NCBI RefSeq assembly: GCF_000238355.1
Contig: NZ_AHCA01000008.1
Coordinates: 1 to 64,000 of the forward strand
DNA length: 64,000 nt
Reading direction: 5' to 3'
Source of the DNA: Pseudoalteromonas haloplanktis ATCC 14393
GTDB lineage: Bacteria; Pseudomonadota; Gammaproteobacteria; Enterobacterales; Alteromonadaceae
This document shows positions 38,451 through 48,035 of this stretch, one piece after another; the stretch's first letter is position 1, and each line of letters starts with the position of its first letter. Under the pieces are notes generated by a model. It had not been told where the DNA came from and did no database searches. It saw only the letters and a list, made by a program, of their open reading frames with translations. The position numbers and the translations under genes were made by a program.

Positions 38451-40772
38451 ATGAAAAAAACACACAACAATGTTTATATCTCATCAGTACTACTGCTAGG
38501 CACTATGTTGTCAGGTTGTACTAATAATCAACTCGAAGAAAACACGCCCGCAGTCGACACAACAAAAAAAGAGCACATGCTGTGGGATTTCGAAAAACCT
38601 GAATACCAGTCTTTTTTACAGCATCACAATGCCACGACTAAGCTAATTGAACAGCAAGGTAATCATAAGTTACAGGTTATATTTGCAGCCAAAACTCATC
38701 ACGAAAGCGATATTGAATTTGTAAATAGCTCAACGTGGAATTGGCAAGCGTTAGGCAACTTTGCTTTTGCACTTGATATAGAAAACCCTGATAAGGCGTC
38801 TACCCAGTTATATATAAAAACAGTGGATGATAATGGTAGAGCACAAAGTCGCAGTGTAGTGGTGCCAGCTGAATCAAATAATACTTATTATATTGAGTTA
38901 AAAGGGGCCGATTTAAATACAGAGTCGGGTATACGCTCCAACCCGCCTAGTTGGCATAGTAGTTATACCCCGGTATTGTACCGAGGGGGTGAAAAGAACA
39001 TTGATGTTAGTAAAGTAACCAAGGTGACGTTTGGCACAAAAGGTTTGTTAGCGGATAAGCAATTACTAATCGATAATGTAAGACTAATAAAGCCAACCAA
39101 CTTTGACACCGAATACCTAGTAGGCTTGGTGGATGAGTTTGGCCAAAATGCCAAGCGTGATTTTAGCAACAAGGTTTCATCCACAGAGCAATTACTTGCA
39201 ATCTCAGCGCAAGAGCAAAGACAACTGAAAAAGTCACCTGTTGAGGGGCGCTCAACGTTTAGTGGTTGGCAAGCGGGACCAAAACTTAAAGCAACCGGCT
39301 ACTTCAGAACCGAAAAGTACCAAGGCAAATGGAGTTTAGTTGACCCGCAAGGTTATTTATTTTTTTCAACTGGTATTGCCAATGTACGCTTAGCGAATAC
39401 CACCACAATTACAGGTTACGACTTTGACCAAAAGTACATTAAGCAAAGGGCGGCGGGTGATCTGACTCCTGAGGATTCAATCGGCTTAAATACGGCACCA
39501 AAAGCTGCGTGGCCATCACGTTATATCAGCTCAGAGCTGCGCGCTAACATGTTTAATTGGTTGCCTGACAGTGATGATCCTCTTGCCGACAATTATGGCT
39601 ATCGCCGTGAAGTGCATAGTGGCGCAGTTAAAAAAGGTGAAACATTTAGTTTTTATCGAGCAAACTTACAACGCAAATACCAAACACGTGATGAGCAAAC
39701 ATTAATGAAAAAATGGCGCGATACCACGACTGATCGTATGTTGTCGTGGGGGTTCACCTCTTTTGGTAATTGGCTTGATGATGATTACTATCAGCAAAAC
39801 CGACTCCCTTACTTTGCCAATGCATGGATCATCGGTGATTTTAAAACAGTAAGTAGTGGTAATGATTACTGGAGTCCGCTACCTGATCCATTTGATCCTG
39901 TTTTTATTAAACGCGCGGATATCACCTTAGCAACCGTGGCAGCGCAAGTGAACAATAGTCCATGGTGTGTTGGTGTTTTTATTGATAATGAAAAAAGCTG
40001 GGGCATGATGGGCTCAGTTAATTCGCAATATGGGTTAGTGATCAACACATTATCTGTAGATGCAACACAAAGCCCTACTAAAGCTGAATTCGTAAAACTG
40101 ATGAAAGATAAGTACCAAGATATAGCTGCTTTGAATGCTAGCTGGAACAGCAATATTGCATCGTGGCATGAGTTTTCTAGTGGCATTACAGTCAAAAATA
40201 TCAACAAGCAAGTCGAAGCTGATTTTTCCACTATGCTATTTCATTATGCTAACCAATATTTTGCCGTGGTAGAGCAAGCAACAGCAAAACACTTACCAAA
40301 CCATCTCTATATGGGAGCTCGTTTTGCTGACTGGGGCATGACGCCAGAAATTCGTAACGCAGCAGCTGCTCATGCTGATGTGGTTAGCTATAACTACTAC
40401 CGAGAAGGGCTCAATGATGATTTTTGGCACTTTTTAGCAGACATTGATAAGCCAAGCATTATTGGTGAATTTCATAATGGAGCGTTAGATTCTGGGCTAT
40501 TAAACCCAGGGCTTATTCACGCCGAGTCGCAACACGACCGCGGTGTTAAATACCAACAATATATGTATAGCGTGATCGATAATCCATATTTTGTCGGGGC
40601 GCATTGGTTTCAATATATAGATTCGCCATTAACAGGGCGTGCCTATGATGGCGAAAATTATAACGTTGGCTTTGTTAATGTGGCAGATATTCCTTACATG
40701 CCCCTTGTTGATGCTGCTAAAGAAGTTAATCAGCAACTTTATCAACGCAGGTATACAAATAATGCTAACTAG
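38451..40772 (+). CDS. GH50 exo-beta-agarase lipoprotein
   Basis: Releases neoagarobiose from agarose or neoagaro-oligosaccharides. A lipobox (LSGC, Cys near residue 23) marks it as a lipoprotein, tethered to the cell surface or periplasm. After an N-terminal beta-sandwich CBM-like region (about 40-225), a (beta/alpha)8 GH50 domain follows. It has FIDNEKSWG (general acid Glu514), GARFADWG, IIGEFHNGA (nucleophile Glu673) and HWFQYIDSPLTGRAYDGEN. The 773 residues are typical of GH50. The SMP-30 gene overlaps its last 11 bases. A paralogue is at 51170-53521. Confidence 0.92.
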   Translation: MKKTHNNVYISSVLLLGTMLSGCTNNQLEENTPAVDTTKKEHMLWDFEKPEYQSFLQHHNATTKLIEQQGNHKLQVIFAAKTHHESDIEFVNSSTWNWQALGNFAFALDIENPDKASTQLYIKTVDDNGRAQSRSVVVPAESNNTYYIELKGADLNTESGIRSNPPSWHSSYTPVLYRGGEKNIDVSKVTKVTFGTKGLLADKQLLIDNVRLIKPTNFDTEYLVGLVDEFGQNAKRDFSNKVSSTEQLLAISAQEQRQLKKSPVEGRSTFSGWQAGPKLKATGYFRTEKYQGKWSLVDPQGYLFFSTGIANVRLANTTTITGYDFDQKYIKQRAAGDLTPEDSIGLNTAPKAAWPSRYISSELRANMFNWLPDSDDPLADNYGYRREVHSGAVKKGETFSFYRANLQRKYQTRDEQTLMKKWRDTTTDRMLSWGFTSFGNWLDDDYYQQNRLPYFANAWIIGDFKTVSSGNDYWSPLPDPFDPVFIKRADITLATVAAQVNNSPWCVGVFIDNEKSWGMMGSVNSQYGLVINTLSVDATQSPTKAEFVKLMKDKYQDIAALNASWNSNIASWHEFSSGITVKNINKQVEADFSTMLFHYANQYFAVVEQATAKHLPNHLYMGARFADWGMTPEIRNAAAAHADVVSYNYYREGLNDDFWHFLADIDKPSIIGEFHNGALDSGLLNPGLIHAESQHDRGVKYQQYMYSVIDNPYFVGAHWFQYIDSPLTGRAYDGENYNVGFVNVADIPYMPLVDAAKEVNQQLYQRRYTNNAN

Positions 40773-41748
40773 TTATATTCAGGCTTGGGTAGTGCTTACA
40801 GCTGTGCTTATTAGCACCGCTGTAGATGCAGAGCCAGTGATAAAACAAGGCCCGTATGAAATCTACGATAACAGGGCGTTGCAGGTTTTAAATTTAGATG
40901 CACCAATCGAAACACTGGCTACCGGCTTTGAGTGGCTTGAAGGGCCCGTATGGGTTGAAGACGGCGAGTATTTGTTGTTTTCAGATATTCCCAGCCACCG
41001 AGTCTATCGCTATCAGCCTGAGCAAGGTGTGCACCTTTATTTAGCCGATAGCGGTTACTCAAATGGCCTAGTCCTGAATAACCACAATGAGTTGGTGTTA
41101 TTACAATCACGCTCACGAAAAATTGTCACTATGGCATCGTCGGTTAATGATCCTAAAACAAACTATCGCGAATTAGTGAGTCGTTATCAAGGGCAACAGC
41201 TCAACAGCCCAAACGATGGTATTTTTAATCAGCAAGGTACTCTATTTTTTAGTGATCCCCCTTATGGACTGGCTAAACAGCTTGATGATCCCGCTAAAGA
41301 GCTAAGTTTCCAAGGGGTATATTCATTGAATGCAAAAGGCCAACTTAATGTGCTTGATAAGCAATTAATTTACCCAAATGGAGTTGCGTTGTCTGGGGAT
41401 GAAAAAACACTGTATGTGGCGGCATCAAATCCTGATAAACCCGCTTGGTATCGATATCAATTAAACCAAGATGGCACTGTTAAGAATAAAGCGTTATTTT
41501 ATCAATTGCCGGCAGTGGCAGATAACAGCCATGGTCTACCGGATGGATTAAAAATTCATCCCAGTGGGATTATATTTGCAACAGGGCCTGGAGGGCTTTG
41601 GTTGTTTGATGAAAACGCTCAGCTATTAGCCAAAGTATCATTGCCTACCATCAGCGCAAACTTAGCATTTAATGCCCAACAAAACCGTGTGTATATAACT
41701 GCTCATACACATTTATTGTCATTTTCTTTAAACACTGGTCTTCAATAA
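40762..41748 (+). CDS. Exported SMP-30/gluconolactonase-like beta-propeller
   Basis: 328 residues starting MLTSYIQAWVVLTAVLIST, a likely Sec signal cleaved after VDA. A six-bladed SMP-30/Gnl propeller then follows, with FEWLEGPVWVED (metal Glu), LNSPNDGIFNQQGTLFFSDPPYGL (Asn and Asp ligands), YPNGVALSG and HGLPDGLKIHPSG. These are sugar-lactone hydrolases of the periplasm or secreted. The start overlaps the GH50 stop, so they are co-translated. Which lactone would arise from agar outside the cytoplasm is unclear; galactonolactone from an oxidised galactose is one idea. Function beyond family is unassigned. Confidence 0.82.
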   Translation: MLTSYIQAWVVLTAVLISTAVDAEPVIKQGPYEIYDNRALQVLNLDAPIETLATGFEWLEGPVWVEDGEYLLFSDIPSHRVYRYQPEQGVHLYLADSGYSNGLVLNNHNELVLLQSRSRKIVTMASSVNDPKTNYRELVSRYQGQQLNSPNDGIFNQQGTLFFSDPPYGLAKQLDDPAKELSFQGVYSLNAKGQLNVLDKQLIYPNGVALSGDEKTLYVAASNPDKPAWYRYQLNQDGTVKNKALFYQLPAVADNSHGLPDGLKIHPSGIIFATGPGGLWLFDENAQLLAKVSLPTISANLAFNAQQNRVYITAHTHLLSFSLNTGLQ

Positions 41749-41760
41749 TCGTTTAGATCA

Positions 41761-41795
41761 CTAGCAAGTTAAGCGGTTGCAGCTTAACTTGCTAG
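41761..41795 (+). terminator. Strong hairpin after the SMP-30 gene
   Basis: CTAGCAAGTTAAGC-GGTTGCA-GCTTAACTTGCTAG, a perfect 14-bp stem with a 7-base loop, 12 bases after the stop. No T tract follows, so it may limit 3' decay or act as a factor-assisted terminator. Confidence 0.45.
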
Positions 41796-41879
41796 GCCAC
41801 TCTTAGCTGCACGTCTGCGGCTAAGTTATTTTCATTTTATTAACTATATTACCTTTACAATAAATTTATGTTGTTGTAG

Positions 41880-41891
41880 ATTGTTAACAAT
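41880..41891. promoter_or_regulatory. TTGTTAACAA operator before the catabolic operon
   Basis: ATTGTTAACAAT, a perfect 12-bp palindrome 34 bases upstream of the cycloisomerase start, close enough to overlap the promoter. Confidence 0.7.
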
Positions 41892-41924
41892 AGACAGTAT
41901 CTTGTAAACTAAACTGGTGGCTAG

Positions 41925-43034
41925 ATGAGAGATTCATTGCGAGCAATAAAAAATATAAAAGTAGAGTATTACCAAATTCCTCTCGCTGAGGTGTTAAGTG
42001 ATGCTAAACACGGTGATCATACTCATTTTGAAGTTATCGCAGTGCGTATAATGACCAAAGACGGTTACGAAGGTATGGGTTACACCTATACCGGCGGTAA
42101 AGGTGGCCGCGCTATTTATTCGTTATTAAATGACGAAATTAAACCTGGTTTGATCGGGGCTGATTCATCAGCAATTATGTCAATTTGGGATAAGCTACAG
42201 TGGGACCTACATTACGTAGGCCGCGGTGGTTTATTAAGCTTTGCAATCTCTGCAGTAGATATTGCTTTGTGGGATATCAAATGTAAGCGCTTATCAGCAC
42301 CACTTTGGCAAGTTGCTGGTGGACACAGAGATAAAACAGCGTGTTACGCCGGTGGTATTGATCTTAACTTTGATCAGCAAAAGCTCCTTAAGAATATTCA
42401 AGGTTACTTAGACCGTGGTTTTAATGCGGTAAAAATTAAAGTAGGCAAACAAGATTATAAAGAAGATGTGGCACGAGTGGCCGCCGTTCGTGAGCTAATT
42501 GGTGCAGATAAAACGTTAATGGTTGATGCTAATTACTCGATGAATGTAGAACATGCAATCCGTTTTGCAAAAGCCATTGAGCAGTTTGATATAACCTGGT
42601 TTGAAGAGCCAACAATTCCAGATGATTACAAAGGGTTTGCACGGATTGCGCAAGCGACCTCAATTCCTTTAGCTATGGGTGAAAACCTACATACGTTATA
42701 TGAATTTGGTTATGCGATTGATCAAGCAAAACTTGGCTTTTTACAACCTGATGCCTCAAATATCGGCGGTATAACAGGGTGGTTACATGTTGCTAGTTTA
42801 GCGTATACCCACAACTTGCCGATTTGTAGCCACGGTATGCATGAATTACATGTATCGCTATTGGCTTCACAACCTCATGCGGGATTCTTAGAAGTACACT
42901 CATTCCCGATAGATGAATACACCACGCGACCATTACAACTTGATAACGGCGAAGCCTGTGCACCAGATTTAATTGGTACCGGTGTCGAGTTTGACGCGCA
43001 ATTAGTTAAGCCTCATTTAGTTAAGCAATCATAA
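41925..43034 (+). CDS. Enolase-superfamily cycloisomerase, probable 3,6-anhydro-L-galactonate cycloisomerase
   Basis: Mandelate racemase/muconate lactonising enzyme fold, 369 residues. Catalytic KxK is Lys170/Lys172 in NAVKIKVGK. The metal ligands are Asp201 (MVDANYS), Glu in WFEEP and Glu in MGENLH, and the catalytic His lies in SHGMHELH. In agar degraders an enzyme of this family opens the anhydro ring of 3,6-anhydro-L-galactonate to 2-keto-3-deoxy-L-galactonate. The locus (two GH50, GH16, AldA-like dehydrogenase, KduD-like reductase) supports that assignment, though other acid-sugar dehydratases share the motifs. First gene of a four-gene operon. Confidence 0.8.
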   Translation: MRDSLRAIKNIKVEYYQIPLAEVLSDAKHGDHTHFEVIAVRIMTKDGYEGMGYTYTGGKGGRAIYSLLNDEIKPGLIGADSSAIMSIWDKLQWDLHYVGRGGLLSFAISAVDIALWDIKCKRLSAPLWQVAGGHRDKTACYAGGIDLNFDQQKLLKNIQGYLDRGFNAVKIKVGKQDYKEDVARVAAVRELIGADKTLMVDANYSMNVEHAIRFAKAIEQFDITWFEEPTIPDDYKGFARIAQATSIPLAMGENLHTLYEFGYAIDQAKLGFLQPDASNIGGITGWLHVASLAYTHNLPICSHGMHELHVSLLASQPHAGFLEVHSFPIDEYTTRPLQLDNGEACAPDLIGTGVEFDAQLVKPHLVKQS

Positions 43035-43044
43035 GGTATTTACC

Positions 43045-44067
43045 ATGCAAGCAGCAGAATATATTGGCAATAAATCATTTCGCATCGTCGAAGGAAAACA
43101 AGTAAAGCCACAAGCAGATGAAGTACGTTTAGATGTTGGTTTTGTTGGTATTTGTGGTACCGACATGCATATTTATCATGGCGTAATGGATCAGCGCGTT
43201 AACCCTCCGCATACCATAGGTCATGAAATTTCAGGTGTGGTTGCAGAGCTTGGTAGCAATGTGACTAACTTAAAAGTGGGTGATCGTGTCGTTGTACGCC
43301 CACTTGATTACTGTGGTGATTGTCCTGCATGTAATGCCGGTCATAGCCATGTATGTCATAACCTGAAATTTATGGGCATTGATTCAGTTGGCGCGTTTCA
43401 AAATTCATGGACAGTAAAAGCGCGTACTATTCATAAACTACCTGACAACGTAACACTTGAGCAAGGCGCATTAATTGAGCCTTTATCTGTTGCCTGTCAT
43501 GATATTTCGCGTTCACGCTTAAAAGCCGGTGAAAAAGCAGTAGTGATCGGTGGCGGTCCAATTGGTCAACTCGTGGCCTTGGTTGCTAAAAGCGTCGGTG
43601 CTGACGTGTTGATCTCTGAAGTAAATAACGAGCGTCGTAAGTTTTCTGCGCGTTTTGATATTGAAACCATCAACCCACTAGAGCAAGACTTGCAAGAGTA
43701 TGTGTCTAAATGGAGTGATGGCAAAGGCGCTGATGTTGTTTTTGAAGTATCGGGTGTGCAACCTGCCGTTGAAGCTATGACCCAAATTGCAGCAGTACGT
43801 GGCCGCATTTGTATGGTTGCTATCCATTCTCAAAAGCCGCCAGTTGATTTGTTCCAATTCTTTTGGCGTGAACTAGAACTTGTTGGCGCACGTGTTTATG
43901 AAGATGCGGATTTTGAAATGGCGATTGATTTAGTTGCTAGCGGCAAAATTGATTTAGAACCATTTATTACTTCGGTCAGTGAACTTGCTGATATTAGCTC
44001 AGCGTTTGCTAGCATGGACAATAACCCTACGGGTATGAAAGCCCTTGTTTCTTGCCAAATTAAGTAA
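43045..44067 (+). CDS. Zinc-dependent sugar-acid/alcohol dehydrogenase (MDR family)
   Basis: 340-residue medium-chain dehydrogenase. The catalytic zinc site is GICGTDMH with GHE (HTIGHEISG), and the structural zinc cysteines lie in DYCGDCPACNAGHSHVC near 93-109. The NAD site is VVIGGGPIGQLVALVAK near 170. It lies between the cycloisomerase and the KduD-like reductase. In the known agar route 2-keto-3-deoxy-L-galactonate is oxidised at C5 to a 2,5-diketo acid and then reduced to the D-gluco epimer. This enzyme is a good candidate for the oxidation. The role is inferred from context; the family alone would fit many polyol dehydrogenases. Confidence 0.75.
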   Translation: MQAAEYIGNKSFRIVEGKQVKPQADEVRLDVGFVGICGTDMHIYHGVMDQRVNPPHTIGHEISGVVAELGSNVTNLKVGDRVVVRPLDYCGDCPACNAGHSHVCHNLKFMGIDSVGAFQNSWTVKARTIHKLPDNVTLEQGALIEPLSVACHDISRSRLKAGEKAVVIGGGPIGQLVALVAKSVGADVLISEVNNERRKFSARFDIETINPLEQDLQEYVSKWSDGKGADVVFEVSGVQPAVEAMTQIAAVRGRICMVAIHSQKPPVDLFQFFWRELELVGARVYEDADFEMAIDLVASGKIDLEPFITSVSELADISSAFASMDNNPTGMKALVSCQIK

Positions 44068-44078
44068 TGGAAAATAAC

Positions 44079-44843
44079 ATGTTAGATAAATTTAGTCTTA
44101 AAGGTAAAACAGCATTAGTCACAGGTTGTAGCCGTGGTATTGGTAAAGCAATGGCACTGGCATTGGCTGAAGCCGGCGCTGATGTAATTGGCGTATCAGC
44201 GAGTTTAGCAAAATCAGGATCAGATGTTGAAACGCAAGTGCTTGCTCGTGGACAAATGTTTTATGCTTACCAATGTGATTTTTCTAATCGTGAGAGCTTA
44301 TATGCTTTTATAAATGATGTGAAAAAAGATCACCCTAAAATTGATATTCTAGTCAATAACGCAGGCTCAATTTTACGTGATCCGGCGATAGAGCACAGTG
44401 ATGAGTATTGGGACAAAATCATTGAGATTAACTTAAATTCACAATTTATTCTAAGCCGTGAATTAGGTAAAGAAATGGTGGCTCGTGGGCAAGGTAAAAT
44501 TATCTTTACTGCGTCATTATTAACCTTTCAGGGCGGGATCACCGTACCTGGTTATGCAGCAAGTAAAGGGGCGATTGGTCAATTAACCAAAGCACTTGCT
44601 AACGAGTGGGCCAGTAAAGGTGTTAATGTGAATGCCATTGCACCAGGGTATATTGCCACTGATAATACCGAAGCATTAAGAAATGACCCTGAGCGTGCAA
44701 AATCGATTCTAGATCGTATACCACAAGGTCGTTGGGGAACACCTGATGACTTTAAAGGGCCAACCGTATTTTTAGCATCAGATGCCTCAAACTACATGAA
44801 CGGTAGTGTTCTATTAGTTGATGGCGGCTGGATGGGACGATAA
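44079..44843 (+). CDS. kduD: KduD-like short-chain dehydrogenase (2-keto-3-deoxy-D-gluconate 5-dehydrogenase type)
   Basis: 254 residues, closely similar to E. coli KduD. The NAD motif is [10 protein letters not shown], followed by NNAG, the active-site Ser region [15 protein letters not shown] with catalytic Tyr and Lys, [13 protein letters not shown] and the end VDGGWMGR. KduD interconverts 2,5-diketo-3-deoxygluconate and 2-keto-3-deoxy-D-gluconate. Next to the zinc dehydrogenase it completes an oxidation-reduction pair that would invert C5. Start set at the ATG 44079 with GGAAA upstream; an ATG 12 bases earlier overlaps the previous stop and lacks a site. Confidence 0.85.
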   Translation: MLDKFSLKGKTALVTGCSRGIGKAMALALAEAGADVIGVSASLAKSGSDVETQVLARGQMFYAYQCDFSNRESLYAFINDVKKDHPKIDILVNNAGSILRDPAIEHSDEYWDKIIEINLNSQFILSRELGKEMVARGQGKIIFTASLLTFQGGITVPGYAASKGAIGQLTKALANEWASKGVNVNAIAPGYIATDNTEALRNDPERAKSILDRIPQGRWGTPDDFKGPTVFLASDASNYMNGSVLLVDGGWMGR

Positions 44844-44847
44844 AACC

Positions 44848-46296
44848 ATGACAATAAAAAACAACGTAAACTTTATAAATGGTGAGTATATTAGCTCATC
44901 AAATAGCGACACCATCAGCGTGCTCTCACCCAGTACCGGCGAGCAAGTGGGTGTCATTCCTAAAGGCAGTGTTGAAGACGCACAACTTGCGCTTGAAACG
45001 GCCACGGTAGCACAAACTCAGTGGGCACAAAAAACACCGCGTGAACGCGCTACAATTTTACGCCGTTTTGCCCAAGGTATTCGTGATAATAACGAGCGCC
45101 TTGCTGAGCTATTAGTCCAAGAGCAAGGCAAGTTAATTGATGTTGCGCGTATGGAAGCCAATGTTACAGCCACATTTATTGAATATGCCTGTGATAATGC
45201 GTTGACGATCAAAGGGGATATCATTCCTTCTGATCACGAAAACGAAAAAATCTACATTCATAAAGTGCCCCGTGGTGTGGTTGTAGCAATCACAGCATGG
45301 AACTTTCCGTTGGCATTAGCGGGGCGTAAAATTGGTCCTGCGCTTATTACCGGTAACTCAATAGTCATTAAGCCAACTCAAGAAACACCATTAGCTACGA
45401 TGGAATTGGGCGAAATTGCTAATCAAGCAGGTATTCCGCCAGGTGTGATCAACATTGTTAATGGGACAGGCTCAGTCGTTGGCCAACACTTATGTGAGAG
45501 CCCGCTGACAAAGCTAATCACCATGACCGGTAGTACCCGTGCAGGGCAAATTATTCATCAAGCAAGCGGTAAAAACTTAACCCCAGTGATGCTTGAACTT
45601 GGCGGTAAAGCACCGTTTATTGTGATGGAAGATGCTGATCTTGATAAAGCCGTTGCTGACGCTGTGATAGCGCGTTTTGCTAACTGTGGTCAAGTATGTA
45701 CCTGTGCCGAGCGCTTATATGTGCACAGCGATGTCTACGATAGCTTTATAGAAAAATTCATTCCAAAAGTGCAAGCCCTTAAAGTAGGTGATCCAATGGA
45801 CCCAAGTTCAGATATGGGGCCTAAGGTCAATCAAAGTGAAATTAATAATATTCACTCAATTGTTGAAAAAGGCATTGCACAAGGCGCTAAGCTTGTAACT
45901 GGTGGTAAAGTTGCCACAGTAGCAGGGTTTGAAGGCGGCAATTGGTATGAGCCAACGGTACTGGTTGATGTTGAGCAAGACAACATTTTAGTGCACGAAG
46001 AAACTTTTGGGCCGGTATTACCAATCATCAAAATCAACAGCATTGATGAAGCCATTGCTTATACCAACGACAGTGAATATGGACTCTCAGCGTACTTATA
46101 CACTAAATCTATGGAATACATTCATCGCTCAATTGCAGAAATGGAAGTGGGTGAAGTGTATGTTAACCGTGGTTTAGGTGAACAACATCAAGGTTTCCAC
46201 AATGGCTGGAAGCTAAGCGGTATGGGCGGTGAAGATGGCCAATACGGTTTAGAACAATATCTTGAGAAGAAAACCGTTTATTTAAATGAGCAGTAA
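44848..46296 (+). CDS. AldA-like aldehyde dehydrogenase, probable 3,6-anhydro-L-galactose dehydrogenase
   Basis: NAD(P)-dependent oxidation of an aldose-type aldehyde to the acid. The 482 residues resemble E. coli AldA throughout: [30 protein letters not shown], catalytic Glu in MLELGGKAP, catalytic Cys284 in [12 protein letters not shown], and [11 protein letters not shown]. In agar degraders an enzyme of this class oxidises 3,6-anhydro-L-galactose, the substrate-producing step for the cycloisomerase in the same operon. It begins four bases after the KduD stop, and a strong terminator follows. An AldA (lactaldehyde) role is possible but not supported by neighbours. Confidence 0.82.
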   Translation: MTIKNNVNFINGEYISSSNSDTISVLSPSTGEQVGVIPKGSVEDAQLALETATVAQTQWAQKTPRERATILRRFAQGIRDNNERLAELLVQEQGKLIDVARMEANVTATFIEYACDNALTIKGDIIPSDHENEKIYIHKVPRGVVVAITAWNFPLALAGRKIGPALITGNSIVIKPTQETPLATMELGEIANQAGIPPGVINIVNGTGSVVGQHLCESPLTKLITMTGSTRAGQIIHQASGKNLTPVMLELGGKAPFIVMEDADLDKAVADAVIARFANCGQVCTCAERLYVHSDVYDSFIEKFIPKVQALKVGDPMDPSSDMGPKVNQSEINNIHSIVEKGIAQGAKLVTGGKVATVAGFEGGNWYEPTVLVDVEQDNILVHEETFGPVLPIIKINSIDEAIAYTNDSEYGLSAYLYTKSMEYIHRSIAEMEVGEVYVNRGLGEQHQGFHNGWKLSGMGGEDGQYGLEQYLEKKTVYLNEQ

Positions 46297-46331
46297 TTAG
46301 GCGGGGTGGATTCTCTCACATTTGCCCACCT

Positions 46332-46360
46332 AAAGCCGATGCAAACGCATCGGCTTTTTT
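46332..46360 (+). terminator. Terminator of the catabolic operon
   Basis: AAAGCCGATGC-AAAC-GCATCGGCTTTTTT, 11-bp stem and T tract, separating the aldehyde dehydrogenase from the P450 genes. Confidence 0.88.
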
Positions 46361-46498
46361 GTGCCTGTGAGTTAATTAACGTCATGCAAAAAAGGACATG
46401 AAACTACCATTTTTTAATCTATTTTGCGTATTTAAGCCAAAAATATCGGACTAGTATAGTGCATTAAATTTACATTTTTGGTCGTAAGGTATTTCAGC

Positions 46499-47671
46499 AT
46501 GACAGCAAAAGTTACAGGTGTGAGTGATTTTCCTGATGCATTCAAAGAGCAACGTAATGCATCGGGCATTGGGCAAATGGACGATCAGAATGATCCCGTA
46601 AATATGCTCTTAGGTTTAAAAGATGTACGAAAAGCCGCGCATAATTGTACGGTGTTTCAGTCAGGTGCTAAACCTGGGCGGATTGTTATTCCATCTGAAG
46701 TGGCAATTCGTGAAACACGGCAAATTCCTTTTGAAGTCGACCCGCCAGAGCATGGTGGCTTTCGTGAGTTATTAAACCCATGGTTTAAACGCCCGTTAGA
46801 CGATGCGTATCAAGCTAGTTTACAGCAAATCATTGATGACACTATTGACTATGCATTGCGTGCGCAATCACTGGATATTGTGAGTGAGTTTGCATTGCCC
46901 CTGCAATCGAAAGCGCTGACGTTGTTATTAAATACCACGATGGATAAAGCGCAAACCTGGATTGATTGGGGCACTCATGTATTTCGCAGTGAAGACAGTG
47001 ATCTAGATGGCGATAAAGCTAATATTCTCTATGACTATATTGATCATGAAATAGATAAAGCCATTGCTAACCCTAGTGATGACTTGTACTCAGTATTACT
47101 TGCCGCGCAAGTGAATGGTCAAAACATGACGAAAGAGCAAGTTAAAGGCGTCATGATCCTAACCTTTGCTGGTGGCCGCGATACGGTAATTAATGCCATC
47201 ACTAATTCAATTGCTTACTTTAGTGAAAATATCAGTGACTTACAGCGTATTCATGATGAGCCTGAAATCATCAATCGTGCTGTTGAAGAGCTTATTCGTT
47301 ACTTCTCACCATTGACACAGATGGGGCGTGTTGCAACCGAAGATACCCAAGTCTGTGAGCATGCAATAAAAGCGGATAGCCGTATATCACTATGTTGGGC
47401 ATCGGCAAATCGCGATGAAAGCGTGTTTAAAAACCCTAATAACGTTGATTTTGATCGAAAAGTAAACCCTCATGTGAGTTTTGGCTTTAGTCATCACAAC
47501 TGTTTAGGGGCCACTCATGCACGACAATTATTACGTCAATTAGTGTTATCACTGGCAAGTAAAGTAGCCAGCATAGACATAATCAAAGCCGATGAAAACA
47601 TTGAAAAGCTCGGTGAGTTTTCACGCAAGGTAGGCTTTAACCGCCTACAAGTCAGTATAAAAGCAAAGTAA
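46499..47671 (+). CDS. Cytochrome P450, probable 6-O-methyl-D-galactose demethylase (CYP236A type)
   Basis: 390-residue soluble class I P450. The I-helix oxygen-activation motif is AGGRDTV, the ExxR motif ELIR, and the heme-thiolate Cys is about 335 in FGFSHHNCLGA. In the usual FxxGxxxCxG the fourth position is Gly; here it is Ser. Ferredoxin and ferredoxin reductase genes follow at once. Marine porphyran degraders (Zobellia, Formosa) use such a three-gene set to demethylate 6-O-methyl-D-galactose to galactose and formaldehyde, and the agarolytic context argues for the same here. Start at the ATG after AAGG; an upstream TTG is unlikely. No TTGTTAACAA site was seen before it. Confidence 0.83.
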   Translation: MTAKVTGVSDFPDAFKEQRNASGIGQMDDQNDPVNMLLGLKDVRKAAHNCTVFQSGAKPGRIVIPSEVAIRETRQIPFEVDPPEHGGFRELLNPWFKRPLDDAYQASLQQIIDDTIDYALRAQSLDIVSEFALPLQSKALTLLLNTTMDKAQTWIDWGTHVFRSEDSDLDGDKANILYDYIDHEIDKAIANPSDDLYSVLLAAQVNGQNMTKEQVKGVMILTFAGGRDTVINAITNSIAYFSENISDLQRIHDEPEIINRAVEELIRYFSPLTQMGRVATEDTQVCEHAIKADSRISLCWASANRDESVFKNPNNVDFDRKVNPHVSFGFSHHNCLGATHARQLLRQLVLSLASKVASIDIIKADENIEKLGEFSRKVGFNRLQVSIKAK

Positions 47672-47711
47672 CGAACACTGTAGCAAGTGCAAAAAATAAG
47701 AGGGTAGAACG

Positions 47712-48020
47712 ATGGCTAAAGTAATTTTTATGACAAAAACCAATGGCGCTGTTGAGGTTGAAGGAAGCAGCGGCTCATTAATGGAGTTAGCTGCCGCTAA
47801 TGGCGTTGCAGGTATTGATGGTGACTGTGGTGGCGTATGCTCATGCGCAACATGTCATATTTACGTTGCGCCTGATGATTTTGAAAAAATAGGCGCACCA
47901 GATGAAATCGAAAGTGACATGCTAGAACTTGATGATAACGTGACTGAATATAGCCGTTTATGTTGTCAAATTGAAGTTGCTGAAGATCTCGATGGCATGA
48001 CCTTTGTTGTTGCTAACTAG
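47712..48020 (+). CDS. Adrenodoxin-type [2Fe-2S] ferredoxin
   Basis: 102 residues with cluster ligands Cys39, Cys45, Cys48 and Cys85 (spacing 5, 2 and 36), the putidaredoxin/adrenodoxin pattern, in GDCGGVCSCATCHIYV and LCCQIEV. Two further cysteines, 43 and 84, stand beside ligands. It should carry electrons from the reductase to the P450. AGAGGG precedes the ATG; the reductase gene starts 15 bases after the stop. Confidence 0.93.
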   Translation: MAKVIFMTKTNGAVEVEGSSGSLMELAAANGVAGIDGDCGGVCSCATCHIYVAPDDFEKIGAPDEIESDMLELDDNVTEYSRLCCQIEVAEDLDGMTFVVAN

Positions 48021-48035
48021 ATAGTTGAGTAATTT

